Shown: in pieces, positions 44,574-52,588 of the stretch | Layout: every line of letters starts with the position of its first letter | How positions within the stretch are numbered: the stretch's first letter is position 1 | Source of the DNA: an uncultured Prevotellaceae bacterium | GTDB taxonomy: Bacteria; Bacteroidota; Bacteroidia; Bacteroidales; Bacteroidaceae | DNA: 64,000 nt | NCBI GenBank assembly: GCA_902790625.1 | Contig: CADASP010000010.1 | Span: 62,001-126,000, forward strand | Reading direction: 5' to 3' | Translations under genes and position numbers: made by a program | The notes under the pieces: model-generated | Told to the model about the DNA's origin: nothing | What the model saw: the letters and a program-made list of their open reading frames with translations, nothing else | Database searches by the model: none

Positions 44574-45008
44574 ATGAAAGAATACAAGTATACCATTAAT
44601 GGCCAGCTGTACGAGGTCTGCATTGGCGACATCGACGACTGCCAGGTGAACGTCACCGTGAATGGTGAAGAATACAAGGTGGAGATGGAGCGCCCCGCCG
44701 AGCCTGAGAAGAAGAAGCCGGTGCTGGGCAAGCCTGCCGCCGCCGCACCCGCCGAGGGTGGCGAGCCTACCGCCGACAAGGCTTCAGTAGACAAGAACAA
44801 CGCCATCAAGGCTCCGCTGCCCGGCGTCATCACCGACATCAAAGTCGCCGTGGGCGATGAGGTGCAGGCGGGCGACACCGTCATCGTGCTTGAAGCCATG
44901 AAGATGGCCAATGCATTGGAGGCCGAAAAGTCGGGCAAGGTAACAGCCATCTGCGTGAAGGTGGGCGAGAGCGTCATGGAAGACGACGCCCTGGTGGTCA
45001 TCGAGTGA
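44574..45008 (+). CDS. Biotin carboxyl carrier subunit of methylmalonyl-CoA decarboxylase
   Basis: A 144-aa protein. The N-terminal ~40 residues are a small beta domain (YKYTINGQLYEVCIGDIDD), then a Pro/Ala/Glu/Lys linker. The C-terminal ~70 residues are a biotinyl domain (IKAPLPGVITDIKVAVGDEV) with biotin-accepting Lys110 in EAMKM and a VGESVMEDDALVVIE end. It carries the carboxyl group between subunits. It is the last gene of the cluster, followed by a terminator. Confidence 0.95.
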   Translation: MKEYKYTINGQLYEVCIGDIDDCQVNVTVNGEEYKVEMERPAEPEKKKPVLGKPAAAAPAEGGEPTADKASVDKNNAIKAPLPGVITDIKVAVGDEVQAGDTVIVLEAMKMANALEAEKSGKVTAICVKVGESVMEDDALVVIE

Positions 45009-45062
45009 GCGATATGTCGAGAATCGAATCGGCATCACCCTCATTCATCTGATTCATTCATG

Positions 45063-45101
45063 CTCCAGTTCTGCTTCCTATGGCAGAACTGGGGCTTTTT
45101 G
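45063..45101 (+). terminator. Rho-independent terminator after biotin carrier
   Basis: GCTCCAGTTCTGC / GCAGAACTGGGGC stem (one G-T pair) followed by TTTTT, 55 bp after the stop. Confidence 0.9.
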
Positions 45102-45180
45102 CATCATAAAAGCCCTACGCCGCTCAATAGCCGCAACCGCACAGGTCGCGAATTTTATTATATCACTAAAATAAAACTAT

Positions 45181-45729
45181 ATGATGAGAAAGAACATTTT
45201 GATGATCTCCGCCCTGCTGATGCTTTTGGCCTGCGGAGGAAAGAAGACGCAAACCGAGAGCGCTGATGTCAGCGACTCGAAGGATGAGGAGGCAAAGGAA
45301 GAAATCGTAGGTCTTATCAACGACCTGTATGCTGCCGAAGCCCGTAACGAAGGCGACATCGACAGGCGCTTTGCCTGTAGCGCTTGGCGGAAGATGGTGG
45401 CTGCGGTAAATGAGAAAGACTCGCAGTTAGAGGAAATAGGCTTCTTCAACGATGAATATTGGACGATGATGCAGGACACCAACCCCGATGACTTGGAGGC
45501 TCGCGACATAAAGATTGAAGAGTTGGATGCCAAAGAGGGTAGGGCAGAGGTGAGCTTCACGCTCTACAGCTCCGTTCAGACTGTTCGCCAGAAGTTCGCC
45601 CTCTGTTGCGAGGATGGTGAATGGCGCGTACACGACATCATCAGGTTCTACGATGAGTCTGACGGGGAAGAGTCTTCGTTCAGCTTTAGGGAGGCCATGC
45701 AAGACTATCTTAACGAGCCGATGGAGTGA
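45181..45729 (+). CDS. Putative lipoprotein
   Basis: A 182-aa protein with a lipoprotein signal (MISALLMLLACGG; lipobox Cys ~20). A Glu/Lys-rich spacer is followed by a domain with an LINDLYAAEARNEGDIDRRF helix and a late beta sheet (RAEVSFTLYSSVQTVRQKFA, VHDIIRFYDESDG) resembling NTF2-like/DUF3828-type folds. No active-site motif is seen. A second ATG three bases in is equally possible. Confidence 0.75.
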   Translation: MMRKNILMISALLMLLACGGKKTQTESADVSDSKDEEAKEEIVGLINDLYAAEARNEGDIDRRFACSAWRKMVAAVNEKDSQLEEIGFFNDEYWTMMQDTNPDDLEARDIKIEELDAKEGRAEVSFTLYSSVQTVRQKFALCCEDGEWRVHDIIRFYDESDGEESSFSFREAMQDYLNEPME

Positions 45730-45807
45730 AGTCTTGAGTGAAAGGGAGTGAAGTCTTGAGTTTAGGGGACTGAGCGGTCAACCGTACAGGTCGAACTATT
45801 GTCCCTT

Positions 45808-46986
45808 TCACTCCCCCTTAAATAGGTATTGCGCGAACTCGTGGAATGACTTGCGCCACACCTGCCACTCATGGTCGCCAGGATAGGAGTTGAAGCGCAC
45901 CCCGACGTTCTTCTCGCGCATCTTTTTCACTATGTCACGCGTGTATTCGATGCGGGGGTCCTGCTCTCCGCAAGTCACGAAGAACACATCAAACTGCTGA
46001 TTGAACTTTCGCGTATCCGTCAGGATGCCGGGCACCTCTTTCTCCAAATCGAAGTTGGACGCTCCCCGGATGCCTCCGAACATGCCCGTAGAGAAGACCC
46101 CCACGTTGGCAAACACCTCCGGCGACCGCAGACCGATGTAGAACGACTGTCCGCCTCCCATCGAGAGACCGCACATGGCACGTCCTTTGCGGTCTTTTCT
46201 CACCTTGTAGTTCTTCTCCACAAACGGGATGATGTTGTCTGTCATCTCACTGCGGAAAGCCTGCATCCCCTCCCAGCTGTAGCCGCTGCCAAAGCCTCCG
46301 TTGCGTGAGCGCACGTTGCTGTTGGAACTCACCACGACCATCGGCAGGGCTTTGCCGGCAGCTATCAGATTGTCCATTATCTGAGCCGTGCGTCCTTGCT
46401 CCATCCATCCTCGATGGTCCTCGCCACCGCCATGCTGGATGTACACCACCGGGAGTTCAGCCTTGGCCGTGCTGTAGTTGGCGGGCGTATAAATCATCAG
46501 CGGTCGCCACGACTCTTCCACCTTACTATAATAATATACTGTGCGTACCTCGCCATGCGGCACGTCGTGCACCTCGAAGTCGTCCATGCCCGTCTCCTTG
46601 ATCTCAATGGCACTCGACCAGCGACTGCATCCGAAGAACGTCTGGCTTGCAGGGTCGGCCACCGACACGCCATCTACAATCATGAAATAGTAGTGGAATC
46701 CCGGCACCTGCGGCTTCGTGGTCACTGTCCATGTGCCGTCGGTGCCTCGCTGCATGTTGTACTTCGTGCCGCAGAGGTCTATCTGCACTTGTTGCGCCTG
46801 CGGTGCGCTCACACGAAACATCACGCTGTTGTCGGGCAACACGCGCGGATAGCCGTTGCGGTTTACGTTGGTCACTGGCGAATACGATCCTTCCGGCATA
46901 TTCGCGTTGCGGAAATCTTGTGCAATCGCCTCAGAGCACAGGGTGACCGTCAGCATCGCGGTCAGCAGCATTTTTACAACTTTCAT
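45808..46986 (-). CDS. CE1-type esterase with N-terminal CBM48-like domain
   Basis: A 392-aa secreted alpha/beta hydrolase, likely a feruloyl or acetyl esterase that removes acyl groups from xylan. The start at 46986 gives a signal peptide (MLLTAMLTVTLCSEAIAQ). Residues ~35-120 resemble a CBM48/E-set domain (SVMFRVSAPQAQQVQIDL, FHYYFMIVDGVSVADPAS). The catalytic Ser is in CGLSMGGGQSFYIG (~275), the acid in TCGEQDPRI and the His in YPGDHEWQVWR (~374). CBM48-CE1 is a frequent Bacteroidota xylan-esterase layout. It is divergent from the thioredoxin-like gene. Confidence 0.92.
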   Translation of the reverse strand: MKVVKMLLTAMLTVTLCSEAIAQDFRNANMPEGSYSPVTNVNRNGYPRVLPDNSVMFRVSAPQAQQVQIDLCGTKYNMQRGTDGTWTVTTKPQVPGFHYYFMIVDGVSVADPASQTFFGCSRWSSAIEIKETGMDDFEVHDVPHGEVRTVYYYSKVEESWRPLMIYTPANYSTAKAELPVVYIQHGGGEDHRGWMEQGRTAQIMDNLIAAGKALPMVVVSSNSNVRSRNGGFGSGYSWEGMQAFRSEMTDNIIPFVEKNYKVRKDRKGRAMCGLSMGGGQSFYIGLRSPEVFANVGVFSTGMFGGIRGASNFDLEKEVPGILTDTRKFNQQFDVFFVTCGEQDPRIEYTRDIVKKMREKNVGVRFNSYPGDHEWQVWRKSFHEFAQYLFKGE

Positions 46987-47086
46987 CACGTTATTCGTTT
47001 TTTTTATTGCAAAGATAATGATTATTGGGGAAAAAGCATTAATTTTGTGCCCAATATTCAGATACTTTATGATTTTTGCAAAAGAG

Positions 47087-47587
47087 ATGAAGATATTGGC
47101 TTTTTTGTTTGCCGTGCTTTTGGCTTTCAAGGTTGAGGCACAGACGAGCTTGAAGAAGGTTTATGACGAGGACATCAACCCCATTGAGCAGATAGACAAG
47201 GCCGTGGCGAAAGCCAAGCTCGAACGTAAGTTCGTCGTCTGTCAGGTGGGTGGCAACTGGTGCCCCTGGTGCTTGCGGTTTGCCGATTTCATCACGAAAG
47301 ACGCCACCATCAGCCAGGTCATCGACGAGAACTTTGAGTATATCCACGTGAATTACAATCCACGTAAGTCGGGTGGGGAACAGCAACAGGCAGCAGCGCT
47401 GATGAAGCGATTGGATAACTGTGGGCGTTTTGGCTTCCCCGTGTTCGTCGTGCTCGACGGAGATGGCAAGGTGATTCATATTCAGGACTCGAGTTTCCTT
47501 GAAGAGGGACAAGGCTACAACCAGGAGAAGGTGCTGCGCTTCTTCAAGAACTGGACGCCACAAGCCGTCAGCGCAACATCAAGATAG
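47087..47587 (+). CDS. Secreted thioredoxin-fold protein (CPWC)
   Basis: A 166-aa periplasmic protein; the ATG at 47087 gives a signal peptide (ILAFLFAVLLAFKVEAQ). The active site is CPWC at 59-62 in GGNWCPWCLRF, a thioredoxin-like redox pair. FGFPVFVVLDGDGKVIHIQD holds the cis-Pro. The sequence resembles the DUF255/thioredoxin_7 group. A longer frame starting at 46856 was rejected because it overlaps the esterase promoter. A -7 box (47040-47047) precedes it. Confidence 0.9.
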   Translation: MKILAFLFAVLLAFKVEAQTSLKKVYDEDINPIEQIDKAVAKAKLERKFVVCQVGGNWCPWCLRFADFITKDATISQVIDENFEYIHVNYNPRKSGGEQQQAAALMKRLDNCGRFGFPVFVVLDGDGKVIHIQDSSFLEEGQGYNQEKVLRFFKNWTPQAVSATSR

Positions 47588-47680
47588 CGTGTCATGGGGA
47601 GGCGTAACTACGCAATCCCCTGAATGCTCTTATTTGTTGTCAGAAGAAAACTGCGTAACAACACAACTGTTGATTGTCTT

Positions 47681-47900
47681 AACAACGAATTATACGAATT
47701 AAACGAATTCGTTGTTGAAGAAAACGTAGGACTCCAATAGTTTTAACAACGAATTTTACGAATTATACGAATTCCATGCGGCTTGTTGGCTCCTATTGTC
47801 TTTCAATGCCATGTCTTCCATGCTACGAGCAGACAGTTTTACATGACAATTCGTCAAATTCGTTTAATTCGTCAAATTCGTTGTTGAAGAAAACGTAGGA
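47681..47900. repeat. ACGAATT-rich short repeats with a 26-bp direct repeat
   Basis: The 26-bp sequence starting AATTCGTTGTTGAAGAAAAC occurs at 47706-47731 and 47875-47900. Around both copies are tandem words ACGAATTATACGAATTAAACG and their complements (AATTCGTCAAATTCGTTTAA), which form imperfect palindromes. The gap 47588-47946 contains no gene. Confidence 0.75.
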
Positions 47901-47946
47901 AGGTTGTCCCGATGTGGGGCGGTCCCTGTTGGCATCTGTGAACGGA

Positions 47947-47981
47947 AAAACCCCGCTCCGACCTAAGTCTTCACGGGGTTC
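47947..47981 (-). terminator. Original tRNA-Phe terminator, displaced by the mobile element
   Basis: On the minus strand AACCCCG / CGGGGTT stem followed by T5. It lies just outside the left 35-bp attachment repeat and resembles the right-end terminator at 62872-62907, so it most likely terminated tRNA-Phe before integration. Confidence 0.7.
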
Positions 47982-48012
47982 ATAATGAAAGGAGGAGTGG
48001 TGCCTCCAGGAC
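47978..48012. other. Left attachment site (35-bp direct repeat)
   Basis: The 35 bases (starting GGTTCATAATGAAAGGAGGA) are identical to 62904-62938. They include the last 14 nt of the tRNA-Phe gene plus downstream sequence. The rest of the tRNA is absent here; the intact gene is at the right end. Confidence 0.9.
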
Positions 48013-48157
48013 TATAAGAGTGCAAAGCCCTGCAAGGTTAGTCCGATGTTTCATTAGCCCCCGTTTGGGGTGTATTTTTCTGCAAAATTACGAGTTTATC
48101 GGGACTTCGCCAAAGATAAAGCTGAAAAAGTAAGGCTTATTAGGTTTCTTTATAAGT

Positions 48158-48232
48158 ATTGCAAAAGATTGCTAAACATTGCAAAGGCTTGCCATTGTGT
48201 TGTGCAAATGTTGTGCGAATTTACTATCTTTG
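48158..48232 (+). promoter_or_regulatory. Integrase upstream region: ATTGCAAA words, GTTGTGCAA dimer and -7 box
   Basis: ATTGCAAAAG/ATTGCTAAAC/ATTGCAAAGG words at 48158-48187 are followed by the dimer GTTGTGCAAATGTTGTGC (48199-48216) and TATCTTTG (48225-48232), a -7 match. The dimer recurs near the other end and mid-element. These could be arm-type integrase or Xis sites overlapping the int promoter. The segment 48013-48157 holds no gene. Confidence 0.6.
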
Positions 48233-48268
48233 CACAACCGAAAGGCAAGAAGATACGACAAAGTAACA

Positions 48269-49654
48269 ATGAAAACCTTACAAGACATTTCAGTTATGGC
48301 AACTGTTACTGCTTTTGTGCGTACTTCAAGCGCAAAAAGTGATTTGAACGTAAACTTGCGCTTTCGTTTGAGCGATGGACGCAAAACACAGTTATTCTAC
48401 AAGTCGGAAATCATTCTTAACGCTGATTGGTGGGATAGCAAGAAAGAGAAAGTAAAGTCAAAGGTCGCATGTCCCAAAACAGAGCGGACGCGCATTGACA
48501 ATGGAGTGCTGATTTTCAAAAAGCTGCTGTTAAAAGTGTACGACGAAGCGGCAGACAAAACCAGCATTGACAGCAAGGGCTTTGCCCTACTCGTCGATAA
48601 AGAGTTACACCCTGACAAGCACAAGCCAAAGGAAAAAACGTTGTTTGACGCTTTCGACGACTACATGAGCGAAGTGCAGCCAACGGAAAGCTACTGCAAG
48701 TCTGTGCGGCTTGTAAAGAGCTGCTTGCAGCGTTTTGAACGCTTCTTGTCAATAGAGACAGGGCAGCAGTTCAAAGTGTCATTCGACACATTCACCGACG
48801 AGAACATAAGCGAGTTTGAGGACTTCTTACAAGACGAGTACACGCTGTTTGACGAGAAAGGCAAGCCATTGCCTGAATACACCCCAATATATGCAGCAGT
48901 GTTTAATGAAACGCAGATGCGCAGACCGGGCAAGCGTGGCAAGAACTCAATTTGCAAAATGCTGAAAGTGTTCCGTACTGTGTGGAACTGGGCAATGAAG
49001 CACCAGCGCACGACAAACAACCCCTTTGCGCTGTTTGACATGCCAAGCCAAACCTACGGAACGCCCTATTACATTACGCTGGCTGAACGCAATAAGATAG
49101 CAGAATTTGACTTGACGGACAACCCACGTTTGGCTGTGCAGCGTGATATATTCGTGTTTCAGTGCCTTGTCGGATGCAGGGTTAGTGACTTGTACAACTT
49201 CACACCTGCAAACGTGATAAACGGCACTATTCAGTACATTGCACAAAAGACCTCACGTGAAAAGCCGCGTACTGTGATTGTTCCTCTTAACAGCAGGGCA
49301 AAAGAAATCCTGATGCGCTATTATGATGGCGTGCGTACAGACGGCAAGCTGCTGCCGTTTATCAAGGAACAGAAGTACAACGTGCGCATTAAGCAAATAT
49401 TCAAACGCTGTGGAGTAACACGTAAAGTAACGATTTACAACAGCACGACGGGCAAAGAGGAAATCAAACCTATCTGTGACATTGCCAGCAGTCATTTGGC
49501 ACGCCGTACTTTCGTAGGTAATCTTTACAAGAAGGTGGGTAACGTGGATTTGGTTGCAAGCTTGTCGGGGCATACAGCCAACAGTACAGCTTTCTTCCGC
49601 TACAGGGACATTGACTTGGAAACAAAGCAAGATTTGGTAGATAAAATAGACTGA
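48269..49654 (+). CDS. int: Tyrosine recombinase / phage-type integrase
   Basis: A 461-aa site-specific recombinase expected to integrate and excise this element at tRNA-Phe. I start at 48269 (MKTLQDISVMATVTAF) rather than the longer frame from 48179, which overlaps the -7 box. Residues ~10-110 form an Arm/SAM-like DNA-binding region (LNVNLRFRLSDGRKTQLFYK), ~130-270 a core-binding domain, and ~280-461 the catalytic domain: Arg ~304 in GCRVSDLYNF, HLARRTF (His/Arg ~409), SLSGHTANSTAFFRYRDID with the nucleophile Tyr ~444. The next gene begins 2 bp after its stop. Confidence 0.94.
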   Translation: MKTLQDISVMATVTAFVRTSSAKSDLNVNLRFRLSDGRKTQLFYKSEIILNADWWDSKKEKVKSKVACPKTERTRIDNGVLIFKKLLLKVYDEAADKTSIDSKGFALLVDKELHPDKHKPKEKTLFDAFDDYMSEVQPTESYCKSVRLVKSCLQRFERFLSIETGQQFKVSFDTFTDENISEFEDFLQDEYTLFDEKGKPLPEYTPIYAAVFNETQMRRPGKRGKNSICKMLKVFRTVWNWAMKHQRTTNNPFALFDMPSQTYGTPYYITLAERNKIAEFDLTDNPRLAVQRDIFVFQCLVGCRVSDLYNFTPANVINGTIQYIAQKTSREKPRTVIVPLNSRAKEILMRYYDGVRTDGKLLPFIKEQKYNVRIKQIFKRCGVTRKVTIYNSTTGKEEIKPICDIASSHLARRTFVGNLYKKVGNVDLVASLSGHTANSTAFFRYRDIDLETKQDLVDKID

Positions 49655-49655
49655 C

Positions 49656-50417
49656 ATGTTAGGAGCAATTATTGGTGACATAGTAGGCTCACGCTTCGAG
49701 TTTAACAACTCCAAAGCCTACGACTTTGAACTGTTTACGTCGCAATGCGACTTCACAGACGATACTATTTGCACTGTTGCTGTTGCGGATGCAGTGCTGG
49801 GAAATGGGAGCTACAAGGACTGCTTGCATAAATGGTGCAGGCAGTTCCCGCACCCGATGGGCAGTTATGGCAGCAGCTTTGCGCGTTGGATAGCCAGCGC
49901 AGAGCCTCAACCGTACAACAGCTTTGGCAATGGTGCTGCAATGCGTGTTAGTCCTATTGCCTGGGCGTTTGACAAGTCTGCTGACGTGCTACGTGAAGCT
50001 ATTGCAAGCGCGTGCGTGTCACATAACCACCCCGAGGGGATAAAGGGCGCTATGGCTACTGCTTTGGCCGTGTTCACGCTTAAAAACGGCAAAAACAAGG
50101 AGTGTGTGCGCAGTATTGAGCAGCTATTCTACGATGCAAGTGTACGGTATCAGCGTGGAGTGTTTGATGAGACGTGCCAAGGCACTGTGCCGGTTGCTTT
50201 GCGTATCATGTACGACAGCAGCAGCTTTGAGGACGCAATAAGGCTTGCTATGGCATGGGGCGGCGACAGTGACACGCTGGGCGCAATAGTGGGCGGCATG
50301 GCTGAAGCTTTGTACGGCATACCCGACAGCATTAAAAAGCGTGCTATGACGTTCCTGCCAGCTGAAATGAAAGATGTTGTTAAGGACTTCTATACTACAT
50401 TTATATATGGTACGTGA
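49656..50417 (+). CDS. ADP-ribosylglycohydrolase family protein
   Basis: A 253-aa protein of the ARH/DraG family, which removes ADP-ribose from proteins or small molecules using two Mg ions. Metal-binding motifs are all visible: GAIIGDIVGSRFEF at the N-terminus, CDFTDDTICTVAVADA, SHNHPEGIKGA, and AWGGDSDTLGAIVGGMAEAL near residues 205-225. Length fits the family. It starts 2 bp after the integrase stop and overlaps the next gene by 11 bp, so it is co-translated with int. In a mobile element it could reverse ADP-ribosylation used by host defence or a toxin; this is inference. Confidence 0.92.
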   Translation: MLGAIIGDIVGSRFEFNNSKAYDFELFTSQCDFTDDTICTVAVADAVLGNGSYKDCLHKWCRQFPHPMGSYGSSFARWIASAEPQPYNSFGNGAAMRVSPIAWAFDKSADVLREAIASACVSHNHPEGIKGAMATALAVFTLKNGKNKECVRSIEQLFYDASVRYQRGVFDETCQGTVPVALRIMYDSSSFEDAIRLAMAWGGDSDTLGAIVGGMAEALYGIPDSIKKRAMTFLPAEMKDVVKDFYTTFIYGT

Positions 50418-50631
50418 AGAAGCGACAAATCACGCTATAAAAGCAGCGCAGAACGCTGGCTTTGAATCAGCAGCATATATTGGCACGCAGGACGGCAAGC
50501 ACATCTTTGTCGGCGTTGCAAAAGCGGGCGAGCCTACGGGCTTGCCCATGTTCATTGAAGTGAGCGCAAGCGGAGCTGTAAACACAGAATACAGCTTCAA
50601 GTATATGCACCTTATAAAAGAACAAACATGA
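50407..50631 (+). CDS. Small hypothetical protein
   Basis: A 74-aa protein overlapping the ADP-ribosylglycohydrolase gene by 11 bp (MVREEATNHAIKAAQNAGFE). It has alternating strand-like segments (GKHIFVGVAKAGEPTGLPMF, FIEVSASGAVNTEYSF) and no membrane helix. The coupling on both sides suggests it works with its neighbours. Not recognised. Confidence 0.65.
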   Translation: MVREEATNHAIKAAQNAGFESAAYIGTQDGKHIFVGVAKAGEPTGLPMFIEVSASGAVNTEYSFKYMHLIKEQT

Positions 50632-50993
50632 GTGAAGTAAAATTGTCAAGTAGTGCAAATATACGTGCAGGCTACTTAAAGCTATGTCGCTACTATAAGG
50701 GTGAAGCAACAAACCCCTATGATGGCATAGACCAAAACAAGGCAATGCTTTGGTTTTATGAAAGCTTTTGGGTGAATGAAATGTGTAGGGTTCAGAATGA
50801 GGTGTTTGTTTATGCCGAGTATGTGGACGACTACCAGCGTGCAGGGCTGGGCAGCTTTGCAGCTAATGACAATGTGCCATTGTCGCTAAAAGCACTGTTG
50901 TTTAACCGCTATGCGCGGACAGCTTACTCTATGGCTGATGCTGTTGAGCCTTTCAAGGAGTTCTATGTCATGTATTATTCGGATAACCCATAA
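50628..50993 (+). CDS. Hypothetical protein of the int-ARH operon
   Basis: A 121-aa soluble protein whose ATG overlaps the upstream stop (ATGA). It is aromatic-rich (AMLWFYESFWVNEMC, FKEFYVMYYSDNP). No family was recognised. It ends the int-ARH operon, ahead of the terminator at 51176. Confidence 0.7.
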   Translation: MSEVKLSSSANIRAGYLKLCRYYKGEATNPYDGIDQNKAMLWFYESFWVNEMCRVQNEVFVYAEYVDDYQRAGLGSFAANDNVPLSLKALLFNRYARTAYSMADAVEPFKEFYVMYYSDNP

Positions 50994-51175
50994 CGACGCA
51001 CACAATGAGCTCGGTTTGGGCGTGTTGGTTTTTCCAAGTGTATGCCTACAGCAACGAAACAAGACGGCAGAACTTTTGCGCTTGCTCTTGCACACTTCGC
51101 TAAAATGCAACAGTAGTTGAACACTTCAAAAAGTCCTGTCTTAAGAGCTACTAACGCAATACTGATTGCACTATG

Positions 51176-51201
51176 AGCCGCACTTAGTTGCGGCTTTTTT
51201 T
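51176..51201 (+). terminator. Terminator of the int-ARH operon
   Basis: AGCCGCA / TGCGGCT stem with a T-run. The 357-bp gap 50994-51350 also holds a -33/-7-like pair (TTTG 51290, TAATTTTG 51316-51323) for the next gene and a 24-codon frame (51042-51116) that I do not support as a gene. Confidence 0.85.
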
Positions 51202-51350
51202 GTATCTTTCTAAAAAAACTCTTAAAATTATTAGGAAATTTGTAAGTATATATTAAAAGTAATAGGTTGTTTGCACGCAGTTGCTTGTATTTGTGGAAAA
51301 ATGCGTATAGGAACGTAATTTTGCATCATAATTCTAAAAAAAGCAAGATT

Positions 51351-51545
51351 ATGGATTTTACGACAAGTACAATGTATGTTAATTCTCGAGAAGCGTGCGC
51401 GTTCCTTCGCGTTAGTCCAAGAACGCTGGATAAGCTGAAGAAAAACGGTGACATTCATTATTATAAGACAGGCACATCCAAGCAGGCTCGTACCTTATAT
51501 CTTATTGACGATTTGCAAGCATACATGGATGCTCACAGGCGATAA
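51351..51545 (+). CDS. HTH_17 excisionase-like DNA-binding protein
   Basis: A 64-aa winged-helix protein (MYVNSREACAFLRVSPRTLD, LKKNGDIHYYKTG, YLIDDLQAYMDAHRR), the size and pattern of MerR/excisionase-type directionality factors. It probably promotes excision with the integrase or regulates transcription. The ATG at 51351 is preceded by a -7 box. Confidence 0.8.
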   Translation: MDFTTSTMYVNSREACAFLRVSPRTLDKLKKNGDIHYYKTGTSKQARTLYLIDDLQAYMDAHRR

Positions 51546-51565
51546 CTTCTAAATCAATCAGAACA

Positions 51566-51871
51566 ATGGGAAAGTTGAATGAGATTTTGAACGACAGCAG
51601 CAGTGCTTTGCTGATAGTGAGTGCAGCAGACTTGAAAGAGTTTGCCCATGACCTGTTGAAATCAGCACGTATAGAAGCGGAACAGCAGCTAAAAGAACAG
51701 CAGAAAGAACGCTACCTTACGGGCAAAGAAGCCGCTAAAATGCTGGGCGTTGACACTTCAACGCTTTGGAGGTGGGGTAAAGCTGGGCATTTGCACGCAG
51801 TTGACGTTGGCGGAATGAAGAAATACAAGCTGTCAGAGATAAACAACTTCGTAAAGAGTAAGGAGGGATAA
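51566..51871 (+). CDS. HTH_17 domain DNA-binding protein
   Basis: A 101-aa protein. Residues ~1-48 are helical and charged (SAADLKEFAHDLLKSARIEA); residues ~50-100 carry an excisionase-type HTH (YLTGKEAAKMLGVDTSTLWR, YKLSEINNFVKS). It lies 20 bp downstream of the first HTH gene. The two are different in length and sequence, so one may act as Xis and the other as a regulator. Confidence 0.8.
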   Translation: MGKLNEILNDSSSALLIVSAADLKEFAHDLLKSARIEAEQQLKEQQKERYLTGKEAAKMLGVDTSTLWRWGKAGHLHAVDVGGMKKYKLSEINNFVKSKEG

Positions 51872-51874
51872 GTT

Positions 51875-52588
51875 ATGCCGAGACCGAAGAAAAAAGGCTT
51901 TGTCCTTTACGCTGATTTGTATAATAAAATAGAAAAGTGGCATGATGACCGTGCTGGAGTTCTATTTAAGGCAATACTTGCTTATGCTAATGGCATAACT
52001 CCTTCCATCGAAGACGAAGTAGTTGATTGTGCTTTTGATTTCATTAAAGAACAGATTGACCGTGATACTGAGCATTATAATGAAGTCTGTGCAAAACGCA
52101 AGGAAGCAAGCGAAAAGGCAAATGCTGTGCGCTGGAGCAAAGCATCCCAAATGGGAACAAATGGGAGCAATTCTTCCCAAATGGGAACAAATGGGAGCAA
52201 TTCTTCCCAAATGTTCCAAGATACAGATAAAGACACAGATACAGATAAAGAAAAAGACATAGATACAGATAATAATAATCCTAAGGGCTATGAAAAGTTT
52301 GATTTCTCTTTTCTAAAAGAAGAATATAAAGAAGCTTTTTTCATGTGGCTGAACTACAAGCGCGAGCGTGGTGAAAGCTACAAGGACATAAACTCTTTAA
52401 TAGCTGCATACGAAAAGCTGTGTGACTTATGCAATGGAAGTGGTCACGATGCCATCGCTGTTGTTAAAAACAGTATGGCTGGCAATTATGCTGGATTGGT
52501 TGCGCTTTATAAGCAAAAAAGCGGCAATGCACACACGGCACACGCAACGGACAAAATCAGTGAGGAATACCCGAAATGGAAAAGATAG
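51875..52588 (+). CDS. DUF6291-like phage replication protein
   Basis: A 237-aa protein. The N-terminal ~90 residues resemble DUF6291 of Bacteroidota phages (FVLYADLYNKIEKWHDDRAG, FKAILAYANGITPSIEDEVV, KRKEASEKANAVRW). The middle is a low-complexity linker with a duplicated SSQMGTNGSN unit (30-bp repeats at 52145-52174 and 52175-52204) and an Asp/Thr/Lys stretch. The C-terminal ~90 residues are helical. Overlap with the DnaC-like gene suggests a replication-initiator/loader pair, like phage replisome organisers. The role is inference. Confidence 0.8.
   Translation: MPRPKKKGFVLYADLYNKIEKWHDDRAGVLFKAILAYANGITPSIEDEVVDCAFDFIKEQIDRDTEHYNEVCAKRKEASEKANAVRWSKASQMGTNGSNSSQMGTNGSNSSQMFQDTDKDTDTDKEKDIDTDNNNPKGYEKFDFSFLKEEYKEAFFMWLNYKRERGESYKDINSLIAAYEKLCDLCNGSGHDAIAVVKNSMAGNYAGLVALYKQKSGNAHTAHATDKISEEYPKWKR

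Noticed and set aside
47998..48012. Possible second tRNA-Phe at the left attachment site
   Set aside because: Only the last 14 nt are present; no D-arm, anticodon arm or promoter follows.
51042..51116. 24-codon frame before the terminator
   Set aside because: Too short and without a ribosome-binding context or known match.
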